Source of the DNA: Strigamia acuminata
Taxonomy: Eukaryota; Arthropoda; Chilopoda; Geophilomorpha; Linotaeniidae
Length of the DNA: 64,000 nucleotides
Direction: 5' to 3'
Assembly (NCBI GenBank): GCA_949358305.1
Contig: OX442318.1
Coordinates: forward strand, 13,684,517 to 13,748,516
How positions within the stretch are numbered: the first letter of the stretch is position 1; the number at the start of each line of letters is the position of its first letter. The notes beneath the pieces are model-generated. The model had not been told where the DNA came from. It worked only from the letters and a program-made list of their open reading frames with translations, and searched no databases. Made by a program: the position numbers and the translations under genes. Positions 10,101-19,515 of this stretch are shown here, in pieces.

Positions 10101-11420
10101 GGTCAGATCTATAGTACTGACCCATTCGAATTCTCCGATTTCTCGCAGAATTTCCTCAATTGTTGGCATTTGAGGTGGGTTGTACTTAGTATGTGTATTG
10201 ATGGGGCGAAAATCAATGCACAAGCGTGGGTCGTTTCCTGGTCGCATGACTAGGACTGGCCGCATTCCGTAATCGCCTTCAGCTTTGACGACTACGCCTT
10301 TGTCAATCATGTCTTGACAAAGTTGTCTGATTATTTCCCTTTTTTGAGGGTTTATGCTCTTAAAGGGGACACGGATGGGTTTCTCCGTGTCAAGCTCAAT
10401 TTTGTGCTTAACCAGGTGTGTTTTACCTGGATCTTTAGAAATAATCCTTTTATGTTTGGATAACATCTTTTCTAATAATTTGGATTGCTCCAAATTTAAG
10501 TTAGCTTCTTCGACTAACTTTTGGATGAAATTCTCTTCATCAATTTTGCCTTGAGTTACACTTGCAGCGTAAGCTTTTGCAAAGGTCATAAATGAGGAAT
10601 CGGGTTCCTCTATTTTCTCCAAATAACGATCCAGCAACGCTTGTGGAATGTAGGGTAAATCTGCATCCATAGGTTGCGTGAAATTCCAAGACATCGTCTG
10701 TGGATTAGGTTGGATTTTTAATTTATTCATAAAATCGCAACCCAATAGTACCATTGGATACTTATTTGGTATTACGATGAACGGATGACGTAACGTGCCA
10801 TGTGTCCATCGAAATGAAAGATGGATGGTTCCATCTGGAGTGACTTCTTCACTTGCCGTCGTAACTCTGACACCAGGTCCGATAGGTCGTAGATATTTTT
10901 CTAGACCTAGTTGATTAATAACTGAAGTGGCTAGGAAGCTTTTATTTGCTCCTGAGTCCAACATTCCGGTTATTACACCTTTTAACGTTTCTAACTTTAA
11001 CGTCGGAAGGTCTTGGCTGTTTGGTATTCCAGCCACTTTGCACTCAAACTTGCGCAATTTATGAGGAACTGTAATTGGAGGCTCCAAAGGCAATTCATCT
11101 AATAACTCATTGGTATCAAGAGTTGTAGCTGCAAATAACTTAATGCACTCCTCAATTCCAGGTGTCTCTGGAACTGAGCTTGGTCTATCGTCTTTAACTT
11201 CGACTTTATCTTGAATATTGGAAGTGTCTTCTTCAGTCGGGGTTTCGCCGACAATCTCCTTTTTTACATCAAGAGATCCTTTTTCTTTTAGTTCTGTTTG
11301 ACGAATTAATTCATCAATAACTTCTCCAACATCTTCCATTATCTTCAGATTTTCATTCTCTGATTCCGATTTCGGAGGTGACGCAGCGTCCACTAGACCT
11401 GATGGATCTGCGTCTACAAG
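7167..11420 (-). CDS. pol: pol of element 2: protease, reverse transcriptase, RNase H, integrase
   Basis: About 1,417 residues read from the -1 frameshift site; the frame has no ATG at its head. An acidic leader of about 140 residues precedes the protease motif MLDSGANKS (about residue 147). The RT includes LCIDFRPINTHTKY and catalytic WAYLDDIIIVS (about residue 491). RNase H follows (HTDASKQGLGAAL, TELECLAVVWGL, TDHQALRWL). Integrase has an HHCC zinc module (HPLSGHPG...CQGCQACK) and a D,D-35-E core: D in SVDLSGP (about 1013), D in ISDNGPQF (about 1075), E in VERTNR (about 1108). The C-terminal tail is charged and ends in KYNLRSR. All catalytic residues looked for are present. Confidence 0.95.
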   Translation of the reverse strand, partial: LVDADPSGLVDAASPPKSESENENLKIMEDVGEVIDELIRQTELKEKGSLDVKKEIVGETPTEEDTSNIQDKVEVKDDRPSSVPETPGIEECIKLFAATTLDTNELLDELPLEPPITVPHKLRKFECKVAGIPNSQDLPTLKLETLKGVITGMLDSGANKSFLATSVINQLGLEKYLRPIGPGVRVTTASEEVTPDGTIHLSFRWTHGTLRHPFIVIPNKYPMVLLGCDFMNKLKIQPNPQTMSWNFTQPMDADLPYIPQALLDRYLEKIEEPDSSFMTFAKAYAASVTQGKIDEENFIQKLVEEANLNLEQSKLLEKMLSKHKRIISKDPGKTHLVKHKIELDTEKPIRVPFKSINPQKREIIRQLCQDMIDKGVVVKAEGDYGMRPVLVMRPGNDPRLCIDFRPINTHTKYNPPQMPTIEEILREIGEFEWVSTIDLTKGYWQIELRPEDREKTAFWSPMGRLMFLVMPFGLVNAPTTFQELMEKVLGDVYRKFAWAYLDDIIIVSKSFEEHIKHLDIVFKKLAEANLHAHPGKTHLCRKELIFLGYKVGVEGLAVDPKKVAAITQFPAPTNLKELQRFLGMVNFFHRLIKNLATVAEPLRPLLKKDAEFDWELHHQAAFDAIKDLLTNAETMKMPDLYMPFIVHTDASKQGLGAALTQKKNVDGQEVEMPCVYASRSLQPAEKNYTVTELECLAVVWGLRKFRPYLEYTTFTVQTDHQALRWLMSLSDPSGRLARWQMELMAYSFEIQYVKGPLNVIADALSRAPVSAPDEPEDDGDNDDLLSYCPSPCRSWQMGKLNELPKSIIVNDDDQALINFCINMHDPSGTPDVELRAMMAKKFELPTTNVLIKAFAAKIAKQLECDPPTRDDIIAAQKADEFCQHIRNYLLNKQYPSYIVTRLQRRNFERHASTYLIEEDMLLHYHPTSTDELGEDGRALKVVVPRKLIYKIIWLMHGHPLSGHPGIARTMYRTRRVYTWKGMKRDITRFIQHCQGCQACKPRSKTEIEGAQIGPFGPFDCLSVDLSGPKPRTRKNNTHICVIVDVATHWPELFPMCNPTAIKVANTIYHLSMTFGFPRQIISDNGPQFRSQVYKEFCKKFDMSRTPTSIYHPQSNPVERTNRDIKYLVSIYLDIHDQWDEYLREFAFSLRTTVTRGRDYSPAFLNFFRELRIPWDPRIPEGILVIDPKNPHLYVQKLETIIAETYQHMMSHVLDLRRRVEAEKSDKKFDNFRQNDLVWRESHILSNAAKGIAAGISPKRNGPYVIIKRLQGGAFQLRRLSDNKIYPAVHGTELMPYFPVFNQEIWLEGEEVGQKTKNIVNTLDDAKLSKIPVENTESSKKSKLKNNEVDEINQRLENVSLDENLEKEMFLEKEKISNNEVYNSSDIGDDADDNLNKLDCTSRKSKYNLRSRVPRAKT

Positions 11421-11426
11421 TTTTTT
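11380..11426 (-). promoter_or_regulatory. -1 programmed ribosomal frameshift signal, element 2 gag/pol
   Basis: The minus strand at 11426-11420 reads A AAA AAC in the gag frame, two codons before TAG (11416-11414). A 5-nt spacer follows, then GACGCAG (11414-11408) pairs perfectly with CTGCGTC (11386-11380), with TCCA/TGGA pairing inside. Pol is open in the -1 frame through this site. Same heptamer and layout as element 1. Confidence 0.87.
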
Positions 11427-14400
11427 CGAAACATGTCAGTTATGATCTTGACTGCTTTTTCAAACTCAGCTGTTGACACTGGTTTGTCCTTTTTAGAGGA
11501 AGGGCAGTCTTTTTGCCAATGCCCTAATTTTTTGCATAAATTGCATGGATCAGTGGCAGGCGATTTCTTTTTCGTTGCTGCTGGCGAGGCAGAACGAGAA
11601 CGAGCGTCAGACCGGCGCTCTGGCGACACCGCAGGTGACTTTGAATTCCTTTCGGTATTCACCTTTGATGCGTCAAATGAAACATTTTTTGGTTTCATTT
11701 TTGGCTTCCATTTGCCTGCAACGGGGTTATTTTTTGCTAACAACGCCGCTGCTTTGGCCAATAAAGCCAACGTCTCATCTCCCGCTTCCTCCTCCTCTTC
11801 AGCTTCTTCAGCTTCAGATGGCGGAGTTTCAGCTCCAGTTATATTGGCGTGTAACTTAGGGACTGAATGAGGATTTTTGACGTCCTTTTTGGAAGATTCT
11901 TTTTTCGAACTCTTCCCTTCCACCTCGTCTAGAAAGTCTTCGTAACTAGGTGGCTGCAACAATTTCAAACCATTGAAGGTTTCATTGTTTTGCTCAGCGA
12001 GTCTTTTCTCTCGCTTTAAGTACGCTGACCTTTCGCTATCTGTAAGGTAAGCTTTGTACTTTTCGTCAATGCGCAATTGATTGACCTCCATGAACTCGTT
12101 TAACTCGGAGAATTTCCCCGGGTCGGGAGCGTCCGACATCATCAGAATATTTTTACTATATTCTGTGAGGCCAGCTCTAAACTGATCATCTGCTGTTGCA
12201 TCAGTAACAGCGTGTGGCATTCTGCCAAGCAGATTCTCTGCTCTTAGCATGTACGAATGTAAGCTTTCGCCTTTTCGTTGCTTAAGACATCTCCAGAGCG
12301 TTTTGATGTCTTCGCTCGATTCACCAAATTTAAACATGAATTGTTTAACGAAGTCATCCCACTTCGTGAAGTCTTTCCTGCGAAACCACTCCTTGACATC
12401 GCCAACCAGTATTCTTGGTACTAGATGGGCCAATGCACCTTCACAGCCAAAACTGTGAACTTTGCCTAGTTCGAATATTTCCAGCAAGAGGTTTGACCCT
12501 GCTTGCCAATTTCCATTATAGGCATGTGGGATAACTCGATCCCATCTAATGAACTTTTCATCTGTTGTCTGATGAGTCCATTTATCAGAAGTGAATTCAC
12601 TTATTTTTTGCAAAATAATTTTGTCCCTTCTGTTTTTTCGCTGTTGTTGAGCATTTTGCCTTAACAACTGGTCAATCTCATCCTTCGTGTAGAAATCGGG
12701 TCTTTGAGTTCTACTACGTGTTCTGTGACGAGATCGCCCTCTCACACTGGGGTGTGAGGAATCTGTATCTGACGCAGATTCATGATTCGGATTTGGCGGC
12801 GGATCAGGGTCCGGAGGATCGTCGCCATCTGGCGGACGACGGTCTCCATTTGGTGGTCCCCTTCCATTTCGATTGCCATTCGAATTGTGGTCACGTGAGT
12901 GGCCACCTCCATGTCCATCTGAACTGTCTCCACCTGGTGGGTCACCACCTGGCGGATTTCCACGGTATCTCGGCCCATCACGGATGTCGTTGTGACAATC
13001 TCGTTTTGGTGAGCCTTCTCGCGGATTATCGTGTGACCGTCCACGATCGTGTGGTTTCTCACGTTCTTTATTCTTTTTCGCCAGCAATCCAATTAATTGG
13101 TCACTATTGCTAAAGAATCTATCCGAATTTTGCGGAACTTTTGGGGAATGATATTCGGTCGGGTCTGGTTGTCGCTTTCTCTTTTTGCGACTGTGATGAC
13201 TATTACGGCTTCCACGACTACTGCGTGAGTCATCGCTGTCAGTCCAACTTGATTGTCGACTGACTTTTGGTTTAGCTGATGTTAAATCAATCAACTCAGG
13301 TGATTTGGAAGCACCTTTTTGCAAAACTGGGGCTGGCTTTGCAAAATTATCTTCGCCACAAACGTCTTGTACTTTTTGTACGACTACTGCAAAGTTTTCT
13401 TGTACCGTCAATAGATCTGCGCGAAGAATTTCGTTTTCACGAGCTTGCGCAGCTAAGTCGGCACGTAATAACTGCTCTGCAGTGCTTAGACTTTTGGCGG
13501 CTTGACCAGCATCAATTACAGACTGCTGTCGAGCGAGAAATACTTCATTTTCTCGTTGCGCTAATCTCTTAGCTCTTGCTGCTTGTTCTGCAGCATAATT
13601 CTCGTAATTTCGAGACGTGGAGGGAATTACTTCCCTCGCTCGAACTGGGGCGGTTAGTTCGGCAGTCATTAAATTTGTGTTGGCTTCTCGCAAATTTGCG
13701 TTAGCCAATCTCAAATTTTCATTAGCAATTTCTAAATCTTTTTGTGCTTGATTTAGTTGCTCGAGCCTTTGTTGTTGCTCTTCGTCAGTAATTAGCCAGG
13801 AAGCTTTTTCCTGCTCTAATTGTAACAACTTAACATGATCATTCGCACGTTGTTGTTTTAGTTCGGCATTCTGCTGCTGCATTTCTGCATGCATTCGCTC
13901 GAACTCTGCTTGCAAGCTTGTTCTGACGATTTCAACGTCTTTTTGGCTTTGTTTGCGAACCATAGCTTTGTGGATTTGTTCCACAGTCATTTCGCTAGTG
14001 ACTTTTACTCCCTCGAGCCTAGCTTGCTCACGGAGTGCGTCCATCATGGTGACACGCACGGGAGAATGAGAAACTTCCATATTGGAGTTCTCAGAATCTT
14101 GTTGTGCTGCACCTTGAACCGGTGATGAATTCAGCGAATGCTCTGCACTTGACGATTGAATTCGTAAATTCAAATCATCGTTTTGCGTCTTGGAACGGCC
14201 ACTTCCAGTTGGATTATTTAAGTCCAACTGGCCGCTGGGCGGGGATGGCTGTTGTCGCTCCAACGCTTGCGTGAATTCATTCACGATTAACTGTGCCGAG
14301 TTACAGTTAGCTGTTTGATCCATGGCTTCAAACAGTTCTTGTGACTCAGTCACTTCTTGATCCACGACTGGTAGATCGATCGCCACTCGTCTCTTCGCCG

Positions 14401-14437
14401 GCCTTCCTCTCGGTCTCTTCTCTGAAGGAGTCGCCAT
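11414..14437 (-). CDS. gag: gag of element 2, unusually long (1007 aa) with AT-hook-like N-terminus
   Basis: ATG at 14437. Residues 7-17 (KRPRGRPAKRR) fit an AT-hook/basic nuclear-targeting motif. Roughly residues 150-350 are Glu/Gln/Ala/Arg-rich and look like a long coiled coil. A low-complexity zone rich in Gly, Pro, Asp, Arg and Ser follows (near 460-570). A capsid-like region comes next (about 610-790, with WDRVIPHAYNGNW and DDFVKQFMFKFGES). One CX2CX4HX4C knuckle (CNLCKKLGHWQKDC) lies near the C-terminus. Typical Ty3/gypsy Gags are about 300-500 residues, so the N-terminal half is an addition. Its stop overlaps the frameshift stem. Confidence 0.88.
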   Translation of the reverse strand: MATPSEKRPRGRPAKRRVAIDLPVVDQEVTESQELFEAMDQTANCNSAQLIVNEFTQALERQQPSPPSGQLDLNNPTGSGRSKTQNDDLNLRIQSSSAEHSLNSSPVQGAAQQDSENSNMEVSHSPVRVTMMDALREQARLEGVKVTSEMTVEQIHKAMVRKQSQKDVEIVRTSLQAEFERMHAEMQQQNAELKQQRANDHVKLLQLEQEKASWLITDEEQQQRLEQLNQAQKDLEIANENLRLANANLREANTNLMTAELTAPVRAREVIPSTSRNYENYAAEQAARAKRLAQRENEVFLARQQSVIDAGQAAKSLSTAEQLLRADLAAQARENEILRADLLTVQENFAVVVQKVQDVCGEDNFAKPAPVLQKGASKSPELIDLTSAKPKVSRQSSWTDSDDSRSSRGSRNSHHSRKKRKRQPDPTEYHSPKVPQNSDRFFSNSDQLIGLLAKKNKEREKPHDRGRSHDNPREGSPKRDCHNDIRDGPRYRGNPPGGDPPGGDSSDGHGGGHSRDHNSNGNRNGRGPPNGDRRPPDGDDPPDPDPPPNPNHESASDTDSSHPSVRGRSRHRTRSRTQRPDFYTKDEIDQLLRQNAQQQRKNRRDKIILQKISEFTSDKWTHQTTDEKFIRWDRVIPHAYNGNWQAGSNLLLEIFELGKVHSFGCEGALAHLVPRILVGDVKEWFRRKDFTKWDDFVKQFMFKFGESSEDIKTLWRCLKQRKGESLHSYMLRAENLLGRMPHAVTDATADDQFRAGLTEYSKNILMMSDAPDPGKFSELNEFMEVNQLRIDEKYKAYLTDSERSAYLKREKRLAEQNNETFNGLKLLQPPSYEDFLDEVEGKSSKKESSKKDVKNPHSVPKLHANITGAETPPSEAEEAEEEEEAGDETLALLAKAAALLAKNNPVAGKWKPKMKPKNVSFDASKVNTERNSKSPAVSPERRSDARSRSASPAATKKKSPATDPCNLCKKLGHWQKDCPSSKKDKPVSTAEFEKAVKIITDMFRKNL

Positions 14438-14548
14438 TTTTCAATGAGGATTTAGAAAGGATAGAGAAGAAAGATAAGTAAGATAAAAATGGCGGGTAAA
14501 TTTTAACTAACAAAGTTATACAATGACTATCCCGGACAGGCCCCCACG
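14438..14548 (-). other. 5' leader of element 2
   Basis: Only about 110 bases separate the 5' LTR from gag. The leader holds the primer-binding site and a purine-rich AGAAAGATAAG-like stretch. A donor for the spliced third-ORF RNA should lie here or in gag; none was identified with confidence. Confidence 0.5.
14529..14546 (-). promoter_or_regulatory. Primer-binding site of element 2 (tRNA-Pro-like)
   Basis: Two bases from the 5' LTR, the minus strand reads TGGGGGCCTGTCCGGGAT. From memory, metazoan tRNA-Pro ends ATCCCGGACGAGCCCCCA, which would pair along 16 of 18 positions. Checking the host tRNA-Pro would settle it. Confidence 0.65.
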
Positions 14549-15507
14549 TGCTGCGATCCGGGTTTTTATCCACTTAATTTCTAATAAATTAAGCAGAAAC
14601 CGCAGGTGAATGCTTTACAAGACTTATATCGCGGCCGAAACTTGTCTAGGGTTAAGTTTACGGAAATAGGAATAAAAAGACAGTTTATTATGGTAATAAA
14701 AATCACACAAATGTTTTATTCGATAAATTACAATATATACTAATTATGATTATGAATATCACAGAATAAAATGGGCGGGAAACAATGAAACAAAGGAAGG
14801 GCTTGCAACGACTGTTGCAAGCTACAAAGCGTCAGAAATGGCGCTTAAACAACTTGAAGTTGTTAGGCGAAGGCAAATTGTCTTCGTTCTACGAACTCAC
14901 GAACGATGGTCGAAGACGATGGTTCTCGTGGGCTCCTTCTACGGCTCGTGCGACGGCTCGGCGGCGGTGGTTGACGGCTGTAGGCGTCCGGCTTTCGTAC
15001 GATGGCGGTGGCTGTCGTTCGCGCAACAGCGACGGCGATGGTTCACGATCGTCGGGAATCTTCTCTTCTCGATTGCTGGAATTAGCGACGGCTAATTCAA
15101 GCAGGATTGCTGGCTTTGTGCGTTTGATACACAAAGATAGCAGGTGAAACTGAGTTACAACGGTCCTCTATCAATACTTTTCTTTCAGGAGCAAAAGCAG
15201 TGATGTTGAGGTTGTTGTTGTATTTTTCAGAGTCCCGATTTGAGCCAAGACGCGAGCCCAGCACGCTTCAATATTGCGCAGAAAACCTGCGCACTTAGCT
15301 CAAATGGGTGCAACTAGTGGTTATTACACCATATTGCACCATAACGGCTAATAACCGTTTTCACCCCGGACAACCTGGGGTGATATGTGCCTAGAGAGGA
15401 TTTCTCCCCTCGGTCACATGATCTGACTTGGCGTGTGCCACAGTCAAATTAATTAGAAGATAATTAATTTAATCTTCTAAGTTGGTGAATATTTTGAGAT
15501 CACCACA
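14549..15507 (-). repeat. 5' LTR of element 2
   Basis: 959 bp, TG...CA, offset by exactly 11,378 bases from the 3171-4129 copy over its full length. Should contain the element's promoter on the minus strand. Confidence 0.95.
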
Positions 15508-15511
15508 CTGT

Positions 15512-15831
15512 TCAGTTGTAGTGATGATTTGTAGTGATGATTTCTTCTGGATGATTTCCATTTCACAACATCCTTGGCACAATGCACTAACACGAAAACA
15601 CTTAGGCCTAGGGCTCAGCACCCTGATGCCTGGCTCTCAGCAACTTCAGCATACAACTTCACCATACAACTTCAGCATACAACTACTATTCTGGATGTCG
15701 CAGGCTTGTTTCTCTTTTTTAGAATGGTTATTGAAAACTAACAAGTTATTTTGTTCATATCCATTGTCCATTGTTCATGATTCAGCATGAATCAATACCA
15801 GTGTCTCTTGACAATCAGTTCTAATATCACA
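15512..15831 (-). repeat. 5' LTR of element 1, distal part
   Basis: Continues the LTR after element 2 and the second CTGT copy (15508-15511). It ends AATATCACA, the inverse of the TGTGAT start at 2980. It holds short imperfect repeats (GTAGTGATGATT twice; CATACAACTTCA-like units near 15650-15690). An AT-rich run follows to about 15920. Confidence 0.75.
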
Positions 15832-15962
15832 CCTTATAATATAATAATATAATAATAATATAATCTTAAAAACAACACATTGAACTTATATCAATCAAAG
15901 GATATTAATTATTAAAGTAGATGCTTAGACTCCTGCATCACAACGTCCGAATATCGTTGAAA

Positions 15963-18468
15963 ATGCTATCATTAAAGGATATTTCTATTAAAAATCTATT
16001 CGGGCGTATTATTGTACGGCCCGTTGAAGAAATGGAAGACGATCGAGTGAGTACCACACTGGTATTAATGGATTACTTCGATAAAGTCTGTGCTGGACAA
16101 GCCGGGCGGGATATCGGCAAATTCCACGTGATTAGTGACGTTGTGAATTCTTTTTTAAATTTCCTGTGGACTTCTAACCTAATCGCATTTCTGATTACTA
16201 TATACCGGTATGCACCCAGCCAAGCCGTGAATAGACTACGTGAGTGTTACGGATTTGTGGATTTTTTTTCGGAATTATTAATATTAAATTGTTTGATTTA
16301 GCTCGTACTGTTCGTACTGAAATTCTGAAGAAATTGAAGTACTCGAGGTTTTGGGACGGAAGTGTTCGCCGGCCAGAGGCGTGGGACATCGCTCTGTTTT
16401 TAGACGAAGAGCAGAAAGAACTTCGGTTGGAGTTTACGAGTCCAAATTTTGATTTGGATTTTTTGCTTCGAGTTTGTGGCCACAGGTTGAAAGTGAGTAG
16501 ACAAATGCAAGAAGTGTATTTTCTTGACAAACACTAGAACGGCCGTTATTTCCCTCTACCTAGAACGGCCAAAACCGGTGATAATGAATGACCCATTGAG
16601 AAAATAATAATTTAATAATTTTTAATGACTAAATAATAAATTAATGCTCAATGATGTAAAATATATACATGTATTTTATGAATGACTAGATATAGTTTAA
16701 TCAGCTATATCGGGGAGCCAGATCTATCCATAATTGCACGTGTCTGAAATCAAAATTTGTCTTTTTAATTTTATAAGGTTTTATAAAATCCATCAATGTT
16801 CGTTTTACTATTTTCTTCGCACGTTTCGCACGTTTCGGAATTTAAAACAACTCAATTTTACACCAAAACGTTGTATGCACGTATGGTGCACGTATTGTTC
16901 AAAATGACCGGTCTGGCCGTTCTAGTGTTAAAAAAAAATTGTTTTAATTCTACTAATTGTTCTATTCACATAGAATCTGACAATCTTAAAACTGCCCGAG
17001 GGATGTACACTGACAGCCAGTGTGTGCCAAAAATTGTGCCAGACAATGCCAAAGCTATCGAGGCTAGACATTTCGAACACCATCGTTGAAGACGACGCGG
17101 TTCCATACATCGCTCGACTGCCACTCGTTTCTATATTTTCCGATGGAATCAACAACAAAAATTTCATAAGAAAACTATGCGTACAATGCTCCACCGTGAG
17201 CAAAACGCTAAGATATATCGAGTTGAGCAATGAGGAAGAGCTAGAGATAGCGGCGCTCACGTGTCCTAACGTTTACTCAATCAAACTCACTCCGAGAGTT
17301 TTCACCCTAAAAATGTTGCAAAGTATGACGAAATTCAGAGAGTTGCAAGACTTGTTCGTCGACGAGAGATTAGCGGAGCAAAATGAAATATTCGATCGAG
17401 TCTGTTTGCGCCATTTGCGCTTTGATAAATTGGAGTACTTTCACCTGGACGATCCAAACGATCGTTGGGTTACCTCGGGATATTTATTCGACTTGTTGGC
17501 CATGTGTGTTGATTCCAGTTGTTTGTTGAATCTTTCCAAATGTCTCTGGCTTCTTTGTAAATGTAAATGTTGGTTGAAATAAAATGGATGCTTGTTGTCA
17601 CCATGAAATTTGTATGTTCACTGGGGTCAAGTTTATTGTCTCACAAAAACTATATACAAGAAACGCTCCTATTGGAGCAACACTAATCTCTTAATTGGCT
17701 TCAGCTGCATTCTTAAGAGGGGAGCTGAAGCCAGGTTGAGTGACAACAAATCTAACCCAATCTAATTAAAAAGGTTAATGACACTAAAAATGTAAATAAA
17801 CCAATAAAACACAATAAATGCAAATATCAAATATCAAATCAAAAAATATGGAAATTAGCAAATAAAGACACTAAAATATTATAATAAGAATTAATAAGAA
17901 CAAATATCAAATAGAAAACATTATTAAATCAAGTTTTACAAAATAGCAATAATAATGGCACATTAAAGGGAATGTGCACCCAAATTAAAATGTTATGAAA
18001 TCAAAATACAAAAACATCAAATAAAATGACACATTAAAGGGAATGTGAACCTGAGGTAAAACGCCAGTTTTCACAATGTGTCCCAATCTGAATTGTCTTA
18101 CTCTTTCTCATTGCCCCGGCTTCAGTAATGAAATTGCGCACAAGTTGGCCGAATTGATGGGCCCGCGGGATGACTGGTATTTTCCGGTGAATGATTTACT
18201 CCGTTCGTTGCGCTTTCGATTCGGAAATCCCGGTCCAGCCCTGACAAACAAACTCGGATGTTTGGAAATTGTTGATTGCAACATGTTGGAGCCGTCGGGG
18301 ATTGAGGATCTGGTGAAAAACGGTTCTCTGGAGGTGATGTGTGTAAGCTTGCGAATTATTAAGGTGAGAAGAGAACAGTTTGATGTTGAAGCGATGCAGC
18401 GGATGGCTGAACAACACGGAGTGGAGCTGCTGCTAGAATTTCTTCCCTTGGACGAGGACGAGAATTAA
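15963..18468 (+). pseudogene. LRR family copy A, broken by a solo LTR in exon 3
   Basis: Three exons: 15963-16239, 16302-16492 and 16974-18468. Intron 1 is 62 bp, phase 1 (GTGAGT...GATTTAG); intron 2 is phase 0 (GTGAGT...CACATAG). The N-terminus begins MLSLKDISIKNLF. Exon 3 is in frame to codon 176, where a 569-bp solo LTR (17507-18075) interrupts it; the frame resumes correctly after the 5-bp duplication. As transcribed now the protein would end in LTR sequence, losing its last LRRs. Compared with paralogues, exon 3 also lacks roughly 55 internal residues, an older in-frame deletion. Confidence 0.82.
17507..18075. mobile_element. Solo LTR (569 bp) inserted in LRR copy A
   Basis: Begins TGTTGATT and ends TTTTCACA, flanked by ATGTG at 17502-17506 and 18076-18080. 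Removing it with one duplicate restores the LRR reading frame exactly. No internal retroelement sequence is present, so it is a recombined remnant. It contains a repeated CACATTAAAGGGAATGTG-type motif near 17958 and 18030. The parent family is not otherwise seen here, and orientation is undetermined. Confidence 0.85.
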
Positions 18469-19515
18469 TCGGGTCTATATAAATCGATTTTTGTTTTTTA
18501 TTAAAAAACAAAAAACGAATATGTCATGTCGAACAAGTATCATGTGTACACATCCCGCATTTGCAGGCAGGAAAATGCATTTTGAGGTGTCAAAATTGAA
18601 TTTTTAGTTAAAAAGAAAAATGATTTTTTTTGGGAAAATTCATGTTCTAAAAAAATGCATTTTCTGAAATAAGCCAAAACAATGAAGGCTGAATAAATTG
18701 AGACGTGTTGAAGAACGAACGAAAAAGTTGTTGGTTTATTGAATTGCACTTGAAAACGACCGACAAGCCAAGTACATAAAATTTCGTCACAAAAAAAATT
18801 CACTTTTTAACCAAAATCAGATTGCAGAATGAAACTTTTTCACTTTTCAGCGTCATCAGCATCATCACTTCCTTCAAATTCCGTTCCATTACAGAACAAT
18901 TCAAACACACAAACCTACATGCGTCTTCTTTAGTAAACTAATCAGATGTTAAATCGTTAAAATTGCTATACCAATCGCCATTTTTGGTTGTTTCTTTTTT
19001 ATTGTTTCGTTTGGTTTCTGGTTCTACTTATGCCGAAGCAAGATGGCTGATTTGGAATTCGTTCAGTCAGACGCATTAGTCACTCCTGGCCGCAAAGATT
19101 CTTGTAGCGCCTGTAGTTTGTAAATACGCCGTTTTGGATGGTGGTGTCTGGTGTCTGCGCTCGGGATTCCTGTAGCGCCTGCAGTTTGTAAAATCGCAGG
19201 AGTGACTAATGCGTCTGACTGTTTTTTGATTTTGGTGACAGCGGAAACGATAATAGTGACCAAATGAGTTGTCCGAGGCTGAATCTGCATTAATTCGATT
19301 TGATTTGTATTCAGAAATAAAAAGTTGCCATGTCAACCACTGTTTTTATTGCAGTAACAATTGTTGTTTGCACATTACGTTGTTGCTTTTCACTAAATTT
19401 CGTTGATTGTTGATCAACAGTTCCACGTTTGTTTACCTGTTGCTGCAGTAACTATTGTTTGAAATTCAGAACCGCCCGACCAAGACCAAAATTTCACGTC
19501 GGAATATCGTCGAAA
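18469..19515. other. Intergenic region between LRR copies A and B
   Basis: Holds the copy A 3' end, an AT-rich stretch with scattered ATGCATTTT/CATTTTCTGAAAT motifs also seen in introns of other copies, a short hairpin element (19064-19221), and about 300 bases upstream of copy B including TGTTTACCTGTTGCTGCAGTAACT, a block that recurs upstream of copies E and H and is therefore probably part of the duplicated promoter/5' UTR unit. Confidence 0.5.
19064..19221. mobile_element. 158-bp hairpin MITE-like element
   Basis: The first 25 bases (starting CAGTCAGACGCATTAG) are repeated inverted at the end (19197-19221). The inside also folds: two GTAGCGCCTG(T/C)AGTTTGTAAA units occur near 19100 and 19170. 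No coding capacity. Target duplication is not clear. Confidence 0.65.

Larger units (their letters stand above)
3171..15507 (-). mobile_element. Element 2: complete, very young Ty3/gypsy-type element with a third ORF
   Basis: The 12,337-bp element is bounded by two 959-bp direct repeats (3171-4129 and 14549-15507) with TG...CA ends and flanked by a 4-bp duplication, CTGT, at 3167-3170 and 15508-15511. On the minus strand the order is LTR, primer-binding site, gag (14437-11414), pol (11420-7167), third frame (6824-4182, spliced), polypurine tract, LTR. All three frames are open and no LTR difference was found in the parts compared by eye, so insertion was very recent. The protease-RT-RNase H-integrase order puts it in Ty3/gypsy. 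Insertion split the LTR of element 1. Confidence 0.95.
1..15831 (-). mobile_element. Element 1: Ty3/gypsy LTR retrotransposon, cut by the window edge and split by element 2
   Basis: Reading leftward on the minus strand, the element shows a 5' LTR (2980-3170 continued at 15512-15831), a primer-binding site (2965-2978), gag (2915-1812) and pol running off base 1. The LTR begins TGTGAT and ends ATCACA, a perfect short terminal inversion, and is about 511 bp once the 12.3-kb insertion is removed. The 3' LTR lies outside the window, so LTR divergence and target duplication cannot be judged. Order and motifs fit Ty3/gypsy. The gag and pol frames in view are open, so apart from the insertion in its 5' LTR this copy looks recently intact. 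Confidence 0.88.
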
